Shown piece after piece: positions 22,189 through 32,193 of a stretch of DNA of 46,706 bases. Both the position numbers and the translations under genes were made by a program. This DNA is from Pelomyxa schiedti (lineage: Eukaryota; Evosea; Pelobiontida; Pelomyxidae), in NCBI GenBank assembly GCA_020536535.1, contig JAHLWZ010000264.1, positions 11,401-58,106 of the forward strand. Reading direction: 5' to 3'. The notes under the pieces were generated by a model. The model was not told the origin of the DNA and made no database searches. It saw only the letters and a program-made list of their open reading frames with translations. The number at the start of each line of letters is the position of its first letter. Positions within the stretch are counted from its first letter, which is position 1.

Positions 22189-23495
22189 TCATTCCCGGCT
22201 GTTTGAATTATGTTTACCTATCACGATTGAAGGTGTATCCCAATACATTGCCATCCACGGCTGCTCTGGTTCTGGTTCCCTCTCATAGCCATGCCCAACA
22301 ATGATCGTTCCACTGGTTTGTTCTCTCAAAACCGCAGCAAGGTTCTCATGTGTGGGTTTGTCAAAGTGCCCCTGAATGACTTCACGGAAGCGCGGTATGA
22401 GCTCTCCAGCTTCAACGCGGAGTTTCCAGGCCATTTCCATTTTAGATATTCTGAGGGCAAGTTCTCTGCAACTTGTGATGTGTTCAAGGTGTGAGAATCG
22501 TGCTTGTTGTTCTGTGTCTTCCCACCTGCGTATCACATGTTTATGAGTGTGTCAGAATTGAGATATAGGTTTGTGTGCATACCATCCAGGCAGGAACCTC
22601 TGAACCACGCTTTCTTTTACAACATCAGACCACAGTTCTTCATCCAGAGCCACTTCTCGCCATCTGGGTGCACTGAGTTCGAGAGTAGGCAAACAGAATG
22701 AGGAACAGACACACAATTTGCACACGGCAGAGGCTGAAATCAAGTTCTTGGTGGTTTTCAGAACCTCGCAATCTAATTGGGGAGTTTCCGACCACTCTCC
22801 GGTGATATTGAACTTGAATATTCTTACCAGTATGTCTCGGCTTAGTTCAGGTGTTGTTTCACAAGCTCCTCCGCTCTGGGTTGCCACTTTAGCGGGAGCG
22901 CGGGGGGAAAGGAACATACCACAACATGAGGCAAACCAGAGGCTGATCCCACCAGTGCACTGGCATAGGGTCCTTTCGTCCTTTTGGATTGCACCCAACG
23001 CTTGATTACAGCAATCCACTCGTCCCAGTTGCTCATACACGCGCTGCACAAGTAATTCTCACCATCGACTGTTGGGTGGTACTTGTTATTGAAATGCCTT
23101 AAGCATTTGGATTCTCCCGGATACTGAAAAACAGTCAATAAAGAAACTTACGGCTTATATGGCTAATAATAGAGTTATAAGTAAAAACTGACTAGAGTGC
23201 GGGTTAAGAAAAAAAAAAGAAAGGCAAACTACGGCACCGCACGGACCGCAAACAGACTTTGAGGGTAGCCTCACTTCAATTCTAGACATTAATGACATGA
23301 CACCAGAGATGTAACACACATACATACATCAAGCGCATCCACGCCCGGGAAACCTCTGAGCTCCTCGGCCAGAGTCGATACTCCGACCCATTGTGTCCGT
23401 GCATCAACTGGCGGCGGGTCATCAACACCGACCCACATCATAAAGTACGTGACTGACGACGAGTTGGACACGAACCCACAACTCACTTTCACCAT
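22189..23495 (-). CDS. F-box protein with N-terminal GFVSNSSS motif (copy 2, inverted)
   Basis: Five exons, 23495-23328, 23123-22920, 22875-22715, 22663-22583 and 22525-22189, give about 316 residues. It is an inverted paralog of 11557-12761 with the same exon plan; only the linker and the intron sequences differ. It begins MVKVSCGFVSNSSSVTYF. The Cys/His module reads YPGESKCLRHF ... CSACMSNWDEWI, the F-box LSRDILVRIFKFNI ... VCKLWREVALDEELW, and the C-terminal region WEDTEQQARFSHLEHI. Its stop lies 44 bp from the stop of the convergent villin gene. The third intron acceptor (CCCAG) was chosen because it alone keeps phase 0. Probable SCF substrate adaptor. Confidence 0.8.
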
Positions 23496-23595
23496 TCCCC
23501 CGCGCCTTGGTTTGCTTGTGGGAACGTCGTTTCAAACACAACAAAAAGCCTTACTCGAAATCAAATCAAAAATTTCGAAGAACTAGTCAAGTTAG

Positions 23596-26500
23596 TTAGA
23601 TGCAATCAGCGTAGAGGAAGATACGAGCATCCGAGCCACAAGTGAACAACCAGGGCTGGTGAGGGTGGAACACCATGTCGGTCACACCAACACCCACGCC
23701 ACCAGCCTCAGCCAGTGTATCCTCTGTCTGTTCCTCCTCCTCATCACCATCCCCACCACTCTTCTTTTTCTCTGCAGCCGTTGCAGTTGCCGAGGATGAT
23801 GATGTTGCAGTTGCTTCCTTCGATGGCTTTGATGACGATGAGGGTGATGACGACGAGGAGGAAGCAGGGGCGGGGACGGAAGCAGGGAGGGAAGGGTGGT
23901 ACGTGGTGAAGTCGGGGGGCACGGCGCCCTCCACGACGCGGCCGCCGTCAAAGTTGAACATGTTGGGCTGGTCGCGGGGGACCAGGCGCGTGCTGCCGTG
24001 CCCCTTGAGCACAACAAGCGGCACTATCAGCGGGTTCTTGAGGTAGTCGTTGAACACAGTGCTGTGGAAAACCTATTTTTTTGGGGGGGGGGAGATAGGC
24101 TCAGTTAGTTATATTGATATGTTGATTGGTCAGTTGTGGTATGCGTTTTTGGTGCGGTGGTGGGCCGGGTTCCGGCTTGATGATTATTTCGTTTTGCGGG
24201 GAATTCTAGCGCGAGTAAAAGTGAAAAGTGGGTTGTTTGTTGGTTAGCGGAAATGTGGGCGGGGTCTGGTCCGCACACCTGAACACTTTTATCATCTGAA
24301 CATGAGGCGAATAGGGGGTAGGCACCAGGGTGGAAGCACACTTGGCGCACTGTGCGCGAGTGCGGCTTCACAACCTTGTAAGGCTTCTCTGTGCTCAGGT
24401 CCAGGTCGAACCTTGATGCCAAGTGAGTGAATTTCGAAATTCGACGAGTTAGGGTAAGCGGAACTTACCAGGAAATTCGGCCTGTGTGTGACCCCATTAT
24501 AACGTGATCCCCTGATTTGTGCAGCGCCACGCTGGTTATCATTGGCTGAGAGGGTGGAGCTTTGATTTTCATCACAAGTTTCTGTGAAGAGTGAGAAAAC
24601 AAGAAAAGTGGGGGATTTCCTGCATACTTTTTTGACTACGTCGTAAATTCTTACGTACTTCACTGTCACAACTACCAGGTAAGGTTTAGTAGGGTGAAAT
24701 TTGGCTTCGCGGATTCGAGTGTGACTTTCTCCTTTTCCTTTGGTTCCAGGTTTCTTGAAGGGGTTCTGGCTTCGCCTAGTGCTAACCTGTTGGTATATCA
24801 ATTGCTAGTTTCAAAAACAATACAACACACTTGGTGAACCACAATGGCACTTTTTCCTTGACTAGGGCTGACTGCAACCAGGTAGTCACCTTTGGAGTGC
24901 CAGGAAACTTTGGACACGTCCATATTGTGCCTCACTCGGACTGTCACTACATTACGCACACCTCTGCCACATAGTTCAGGTCCTTCTTCCCACTGTGCCA
25001 TACCAACGCGGAGTTGGCGTGGATTGTCATATGTCGGCAGAAGTGTTGGCACTGGTTCACCCGCTTCACTCTCAGTCTTATCGGGATTCAGTTCGCCCTC
25101 CATATCTTTCTCAGATAAGTTTTCCCATGCCCATAGTGTTGAAGGAGTTCCAGATCCACTTGCCGGGGGTGGGGGTGGAGGTATGGGTGTGTCATCACGT
25201 TTCGTAGACGTGTTTTGAATAAAGGACGGTGGTGTGGGGAGATTGCCGACTGAGATGAAGAGTACAGATTGATCCAAGGCCACGGCAAGTAAGTAAATCT
25301 AAATAAGTGTTACTACTCCGTTTGGGGTTGTGCTGGTTTACATTAGGATTCGGGTTCCACTGAACGCATCTAACATCGCCTTTAAAGGAAATAAGTCTCA
25401 CACATCTCCCAGTGCTGACCTATGGAACAGTTAAAAATTGGAAGTGGAGGAAGGATGGTTACCTCCCAAATTCGTAAAGTATGGTCTAATGAAGCAGAAG
25501 CCAACCACTCACCTGATGGATGAACTGATATAGAAGTAACACTGGCAGTGTGACCTTGGAAGGTAATAACGCAATGACTTGGGAAAGGCCGGAGCTCAGT
25601 TGGGTGTGGAAGTTTGGGTAACAAGTCAGTTATGCTATTTATTCGCTTTGAGCGCTGCACACAGTAAGAAAAGATATAAAAAGGGGAAACTTACCTTCTT
25701 GGGTTTTTCTGGTTGACGTGGGCAGCACATCAGATCAAGGCATCTTTCAAAAGCATCTCGGACCGTGTTCGCATAAACAGGAATGTGCAACATACGATCG
25801 CATCTCTTTGGGATGAAGGGGGTTTCAGTTGTGCGATCTGTCTCAAGCCTTGCAGTGGATTTGATATCAGGGGTGCGTGCTGTAGTGTTTTCGTAACGCC
25901 ATTTCTTCCAGGCTTTGTCAATTTCACTGGCTGAGGGAATGTATTCCTCTGGAGGGTTGTAGGACTCTGCATTCCCGGGAACTCGGCGAGGGGGAGGAGG
26001 AAGATACGATGTAGCTCTCCCACCAGCTGGCGGAGCGGTTTCGGCTGCTTGCCACACCTGAGGTTTCATTGAGTTTCAACCCAAACAGTAAACAAAGTAC
26101 ATCATAAAAACGGGCAGGTTTTGGCTTTGGATCTATGGCAATCCACCCTCGCCTCATGGCATTTGCTAGACGGGCAATTTTTTTTGCTTGAATCTATTTT
26201 ACGTTGAATTGAGGAAAATATTGCGTACTTGCCAACCTTGCTCGGAATGAAACCTTTCTTTGAGGGTATCGCCGTACCTACGGGGTGAATCGAAGGAACT
26301 AATCTCGTCCCCAGGTGGCTTCCTACACTGTCTCCGCCAAACTCCTCCAAAGATGCAGGTGTGGCATTATGCATCACGGACTTGATCAGTGCCACATCTT
26401 CATCGCTCAGTTTGATGTCGCGACCGCGAGCTTCATCCCTAATCGTGCGCCAGTAATCTGGGTCGTCCTTTTTGGCAAGGAACTGAGAAATTGTGTCGAG

Positions 26501-27451
26501 CTGCGTCAGTGCACCCTCTTGCTTGGGGATTGGCTCTCCCTCCAGGTCATAACCGATATGGTCCATATCCGCATACCTACATCAGTGTTGTTTGCCCAGT
26601 GCAAGACAGTATACTTTCCATACCATTCCAAAGGAACATTTCCAATTGTATTCGGAACTTCCTCGTCAGATGAATCCTCGTCATTGATTTCACGCCTGCA
26701 GGTATTAGAGCGCGAGAAAGCGCCGTAATTGCACCCAACAAATTGATCAAAACAAAAGCAAAAGCAAAAACAAAAGCAAAAACAAAAACAAAAAACAAAA
26801 ACAAAAACAAAAACAAAACAAAAACAAAAACAAAAACAAAAGAAAAAACAAAAACAAAAACAAAAACCCCAGAAAGAAACGCAGGGCAGGGGGCAGGGAG
26901 GGAGGGGGAAGGGGCTGGGCGCCACGCTACCTTTTGAGGTGCCTCTCGGCCTCCTCAGGGGTCCTGGCTGGCTTCTGCCAGAAGAACACGTCGTCATCAT
27001 CCCTCACCGAGGAGTTCTTTAGCCACTCGGTCGAATACGGCGACACCACATCCGGCCCCCCGGGCCCCTCCGTCGCCGACACTCCCGACGACCCTCCTCC
27101 TCCTCCCCCTTCCGCGTCCTCCCCCTCCCCCTCTACCTCCTGTTCCTCTTCGCTTCCTCCTTCTTCTGCCTCCTCAGCCTCCTCCCCCTCTTCGTCGCTT
27201 TCCCCTTTGGGCGTTCCACCGTCGTCGTCATCGTCGTCAAAGTCGTCGTCCTCGCCCAGGTCAAAGTCGCCCGTGTCGTCGTCGAATATGCTGCCCGGCG
27301 CAGAGGAGGTGGACGTCTCCTGCTCCTCGTCCTCGTCGTCGGTGTCCCCTCCTCCCTCGGGGCCGTCCTCGCGCTCCTCGTCGTCCACCTCGGGGGTCCT
27401 GGCTGGGTGCTCTCGCTTTCGGCTCCCCGACGACGGCCTCGTTCCGCTCAT
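23596..27451 (-). CDS. BOP1: BOP1/Erb1, ribosome biogenesis WD40 protein
   Basis: The 5' exon (27451-26931) starts [15 protein letters not shown] and is highly acidic. Exon 2 (26695-26615) gives [17 protein letters not shown]; exon 3 (26576-26233) gives [13 protein letters not shown] and [13 protein letters not shown], the BOP1 N-terminal domain signature. Later exons give [31 protein letters not shown], the first WD repeat ([17 protein letters not shown]) and a C-terminal blade ending [20 protein letters not shown]1 works with PES1 and WDR12 in 27S/32S pre-rRNA processing and 60S maturation in the nucleolus. Oddities are a roughly 65-residue Ser/Ala/Pro/acidic insertion before the last blade (23700-23900) and an intron after exon 3 whose best donor is GC (GCAAGT). 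Confidence 0.93.
26748..26869. repeat. A-rich microsatellite (AAAAACA/AAAAGCA units)
   Basis: About 120 bp of imperfect five- to seven-base units such as CAAAAA and CAAAAG on the plus strand, interrupted once by AGAAAAAA. It lies wholly inside the first intron of the BOP1 gene (26930-26696), where it appears as a T-rich run before the acceptor. Confidence 0.85.
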
Positions 27452-27531
27452 TGGGTATTTAATTAAGCTTTGCAACTGCAAAACGAACGAAACGGGGAAA
27501 ATTTTTCTTTTTTGATTAATGGGCACAGAGG

Positions 27532-30500
27532 TTAGACCCGGTTGTTGGGCCCTGGCACAGTAGTTGTTTGTTCTAGTTGCGTCGCTGTTGATGTGGGAGG
27601 GACGAGTGGTTGTGTTACTGTGGCTGTGGTAGTGTTTCGACCTGTTTCGCTGCTTGTGAAGGAGGCCGGCTGAGCAGAGGTAGTGACCTGTTAGGAGTAA
27701 GGTCGCGGTAGTGAGGAGAAGACTTACCGGTGCTTCCGCGGAGGCATCTGCATCGTTACCCGTGCTGTATGAGTGCTCTCCGCCGGTCTCTTGGTCGATG
27801 CCAGCGAGGAGGGCGTCGGTGTCAAGTCCGTCAATAAACTCGCCTTCTCCGTCGGGAAAGTCCGCTGAATCAAACCCGGTCCCGGTAGTGCTGGCCGGGT
27901 CATCGCGCAGCTCGTTGCCAGTTGCTTCGGCAATGTCTTCTTGGGTTGATTGATGAAGTTCTGGTGTAGGTGACAGGCAGCTGTTCATTATGGTGCTTCC
28001 TTTTGTCCGCTGATGAGCAAAGGTTGTGTTAGCCTTAATTTTGAGCATAGGAGAATGAAGCATACAAGTGTTGTGGCAGGAGATGTTGTGGTACAACGTC
28101 CCTTACTTTTGGAGATCTCCTCCAGATCTTTGTCCAACTTGAGCTGGATCACGCGCGAACGCTTACTTTCCGGGCCCCATACTTTTGGGATGATTGATGG
28201 CTGTGTTGAACTGTTGGTTGAGGGAGCTGGTCTCTTTTGTGGTTGCTGTTGTTGTTGAGGTTGTTGCTGTTGTTGGGGAATGGGCTGTTGGGGTTGGGGA
28301 TGAGGAGGTACGGAGGTTGTTTGTGGTTGCTGCTGTTGTGGTTGTTGTGGCGTTCTTTGTGGTTGTGGGGCCTGTGTTGATTTTAGTGACTGGTATTTCC
28401 GGAGTGATTCTGTTAAAGTACTGTGCATCAGAGCGATTCTTTTCAGCATTTCCTCTCCTTGCTGTTGCTCGATTTTTTTTGTTTCAATAAGCTCGAAGAC
28501 TTGATTGCGCTTTGCAATCAAACCAGTGAGTTTTTCTGAGATTGCGGCCGCTGATGAGGCGGGGCTTGGTTGGGGTTGCGGACTCGCGTTTGATGGAGGG
28601 TGTGATTTAATTGGTTGAATTGGGGGTTGTTGGTGAGGCTGAGATGGTGGATGTGCCTTGACATAGTTAGTTTGCATGTAAAAGAATTTGGTAGTGTAGT
28701 ACCTGGTGGTTTTCTTGTTTATTGTTGTAGGAGTTTGCCCAAAACACCTGTTTCCCAACATTAGGAAGATCGATCTTAAAAAGAATGCAGTACCTTAATG
28801 AATCTATTCCCCATTACCGCCTCGGGGGAACTTTTGGCGAATTTTGCTTCTTGGTATTTTGACATGGAAACAAATGCTCTTCCTGTGTCAGTATCAACCT
28901 GCAGAAAATTAGTTAAGTGGAATTTTGCCTGAGTTGGAATTACCTGAATGTTTGTCACTGTTCCGAATTTCTTGAAATGATCATTCAACAGCTCAATTTT
29001 GTTATTTTGAAGGGGAATATCTGTGATCAGCAAAGTTGGAACTCGCTGAAACGGATTGTGGTGTTGGTGTGAATTTGGCAATTGTATTTTTGCGTGATGT
29101 TGCGATGCGGGTCCCTGTTCCGCTGGCTGTGAGGAAGAAATTGGTGGCGGAGGAACATAAAAATGTGGTTCAGCATCGCCAACCTGCACCGACATAGGCC
29201 ATTAAATTAAATTTACCGGATATGGGGGTACCTTATTTTCAGTGTGTCTGGGAAATGGGTGTTGCTGATGATATTGCTTTCTCCGGGTATCTGGTGCATT
29301 TGTTTTCCAACCTGATAACAAGCAGATCAGAACGAATATACCTGCATGAAAAAATACCTCTCCTAGCATGTGTATTTGGTAGTGGTTGTCCGGTATAAGG
29401 GACTGGAGGCGGTACAGTGGATTGCACTGTTTGCCCTTGTTGAGGCGGCTGGGAGATGACTGGGGGAGCTTGGAAAGTGTTTTGACCTGTCACAGGGGGA
29501 TAAATATAAGGAGCTTCGGGGTTATATTCCGAATCTGGTGCCTCTGCTACCCAAACAAAAAATATAGTTAGTTAATTGGTTTCATTATTATTAAGCGTCA
29601 TACCGTGGTCAGAAGCGACATGTTGAACAGACGAGTCTAGCAGTCCTCTTTCTGGAGCGAGTCATGAAGGAGAACAACAAAAGAACGAAACATACGGTCC
29701 ACAATTGGGTTCCTCCGCACATTCCATGCATTGTTCGTTTGAAGTGCAACAGTATTCGTGTGGACAACAACAGCACCAGCACTAGCGGTTACAGGCTGAC
29801 GAAGAGGAGGCGCACTCCATGGATCTCCACTTTCGTTTGAAGAGGAACTTTGGGCAACTCGCTGGGCATACCAGCTCCCTCCGTTCCACTCTGAATTATT
29901 GTTGTGCTGCTGGTTGTGGTGTTCCCCCCTGGCAAATCTGTCATACCCACTCCTTTCACTGCCATATCTCCTTCGATCAAAGTGATCAGAGGAACCTCTT
30001 CTATCACTCCATCTCGTTCCGTGATGGAATTCCCTTCTTCCGCCATGATCCCGCCACCCACTAGGCTCCCTTTCGCGCTCTCCATACCTTTCTCTCTCCC
30101 TATCTCTTTCTCTGTCCCTCGCTCTATCTCTGTCACGTTCTTCATATCTGTTGTCTCTGTCCCTCTCTCTATCTTTATCTCTTTCAGGATATCTTGAGCG
30201 CGTTCGGGAGGGAGATGAGGATTTCGAGTGTTGTGGTGAGTGGGAAGGAGATCTGGACTTCGAGTGGGAGCGTGAATGAGAGCGTGATCTGGAAGAAGAG
30301 GTGTGAGGGTTTGACGCTCTACTTTCAACTGTAACTTTACTCGCAACAGAAGGTGAGTGAGGAGATTTCTCTTCTTCCTCCAGGGACGAGATGTGCAGCT
30401 CCGAATTTAGGGTTGGAATGTGTTCATCTCCAAATTGGTTTTCTCCTTCAGTAGTAGGTTGGGTGGACAGATTTTGTTGTTCATTTGGGACACTGTCAGA

Positions 30501-30979
30501 ACGTGAAGGAGAATTAATGGATACATGAGGCAGTGGAATTGTAATGTGCAGTTCGTCAATTTTCTCAAAGAGTTGCTCCACAAACTGTTTTGTCTCTACA
30601 AATACGGTAAGTACAATGTAACCTTGGACCAGAGCCCTAACTGTACCTTCCTTCAAAAACTCCTCCAGTGACTTCTCGAAAAAAGCGACGTAATCCGACC
30701 TCCCTGCTGGTTTGTCCCCCGCGCCGTTTGGCTTCTCCACCTGATCGCGTTCCAAGAGCGCCACGATGTAGGACGCTAGCGCACCAGGCTCAGCTTGCGT
30801 TCTGTTGGGTTTTTGTTGGGGGTGGAAAAAAACAAAAAAAAAAGAGAGAGAGAGGGGTCGGTGGCGGTTTGAAAACGCTTTATTAGTATGTGTGAGCGCA
30901 TCACTACGTACACCGGGCGAAGCGCAGTAGTCAACCAACTCTGAAAGTGTTTCACGGCGTCGACGACGTTGTCCATCAT
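27532..30979 (-). CDS. RBM26/RBM27-like RNA-binding protein (PWI-like, RS region, RRM)
   Basis: Starts at 30979 (MMDNVVDAVKHFQSWLTTAL). Splicing gives RPVTQAEPGALASYIVALLE and FVEQLFEKID, matching the N-terminal helical domain of RBM26/27. An RS/RE-rich region (29980-30300; dipeptides RS, RE, RD) follows, then a Gly/Gln/Pro region. The RRM is at 28776-29060: LLITDIPLQNNKIELLNDHF, a spliced VDTDTGRAFVSM, and GNRFIKV. A Gln/Pro-rich segment with the helix SEKLTGLIAKRNQVFELIET follows, and an acidic C-terminus ends at TAA 27532. I see no CCCH zinc finger, which RBM26/27 normally carry. The family acts in nuclear RNA surveillance and mRNA 3' processing. The BOP1 start is 80 bp downstream on the same strand. 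Confidence 0.82.
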
Positions 30980-31092
30980 TGTTACAACTACACAACCGCC
31001 CTTGAACTGATTGGGTCTCGTGTTCCACCCTAGTAACTAGTACCCCCGCTCCCCGCTACGCTGTACAGCACCCTTCTGACTTTGAATTGTTT

Positions 31093-31605
31093 TTATGATG
31101 GTTCTGGTTTTCTGTTGCTCAGATCTGTCGACAGGGAACTACTGCCAACCAACTTCCCTGCAGGGCTTTCTGAAAAACCAGGAATTGCTGGCAGGCGGGG
31201 ATTGGGACAGGGCACTGGATTGTTAGTAGAACCAATCACTACAACACACGGAATAAAAAAAAAATTTTTTGCGTGAGTTGTATTTTCGAGAGCTCTTTGG
31301 CTTTGTTGGTTGTTGTGATGAGGAATGAGTGTGGTGTGGCTGTTTTTAACTAGGTGCACATGGTTGAGAACTGAATCACTTGTGATAGAATGTGATCTGG
31401 GGGTGGATTCAGACGGTTTCTCGGCAACGTCGCTCTTGCAGCTGGCCACCCCGCCCGTGACCGACACGCCGAGGACCGCGCTGAAGCCGCCGCCGTGGCG
31501 CCAGCCGTAGTCGAGCTGCACGACGAGGGTCGCGGCGGGGTGCAGGACCCAGCCGCGGCCGAGGGTGTTGGCCAGCGAGGCGGGAGACATGTGGCGGGCG
31601 GCCAT
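31093..31605 (-). CDS. Hypothetical protein, possible single exon
   Basis: An open frame of 170 codons starts at ATG 31605 (MAARHMSPASLANTLG). Its first half, WVLHPAATLVVQLDYGW followed by HGGGFSAVLGVSVTGG, has alternating polar/nonpolar residues like β-strands. The second half is Ser/Pro/Asn-rich and could be intronic; a candidate donor lies after HVHL near 31350. I do not recognise a family. It lies 113 bp upstream of the RBM26/27-like gene on the same strand. It could also be the 3' part of a longer gene with exons in 31630-32090. Confidence 0.45.
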   Translation of the reverse strand: MAARHMSPASLANTLGRGWVLHPAATLVVQLDYGWRHGGGFSAVLGVSVTGGVASCKSDVAEKPSESTPRSHSITSDSVLNHVHLVKNSHTTLIPHHNNQQSQRALENTTHAKNFFFIPCVVVIGSTNNPVPCPNPRLPAIPGFSESPAGKLVGSSSLSTDLSNRKPEPS

Positions 31606-31813
31606 TTCAGCATTACTCCTCAGAGACTACCCGCAAATTGTCGGTGATTGAGTGTGTGCAACATTGACCTCTGCCCACAACGATACATGGCTTCTTGAGG
31701 AAAAGAGAAATTCGTGTGTGGACTTCCCCGTACTTGGTTTTTCTGATTTACTGTTGGGAGTGGGGCAACAAGCCACCAAGCCATCGAACAACAACTCCCT
31801 TGCAGACCACAAC

Positions 31814-31851
31814 AACAGTAAAGGCCAACGGAACCCAGAGTACTGTGGAGG
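31814..31851. repeat. 38-nt direct repeat, unit 1
   Basis: This 38-nt stretch, starting AACAGTAAAGGCCAACGG and ending CTGTGGAGG, recurs exactly at 31977-32014, 163 bp away. The flanks differ. It lies in the 588-bp gap (31606-32193) between a short minus ORF and the BRCT-WGR gene, which otherwise holds no feature I can support. Confidence 0.9.
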
Positions 31852-31976
31852 TGGGGTGGTGTGCTTGGGGAAGAAGAGGACAGACACAGCTGTCCTCCAA
31901 TGTTATAATGACTGTAACGGTGGTTGTGCTTGGCAGGGATCTATTGTGGGGAGGAATGGATGGTCTGTTTGTTTGT

Positions 31977-32014
31977 AACAGTAAAGGCCAACGGAACCCA
32001 GAGTACTGTGGAGG
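31977..32014. repeat. 38-nt direct repeat, unit 2
   Basis: Second exact copy of the 38-nt unit at 31814-31851. On the minus strand both units can read PPQYSGFRWPLL, so they may be part of coding exons, but no gene model joins them. Confidence 0.9.
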
Positions 32015-32193
32015 CGGCATCACCCCAGGTCCAAGACATTCAGAGCATTCAGTTGGTTCCCACTGCTGGTACATTATCCACCTTCTCATATTGGTTATTT
32101 CACAGCAACCCGAAGCTTGTGAACAACAACGAGGACAAAAAAAATAAACAGACATTGGTTCTGTTGGTTGGGGTTTCATCATTCCCCCTGGTA

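Noticed and set aside
26743-26937. Lys/Thr/Asn-repeat ORF on the plus strand
   Set aside because: Translation of the A-rich microsatellite inside the BOP1 intron.
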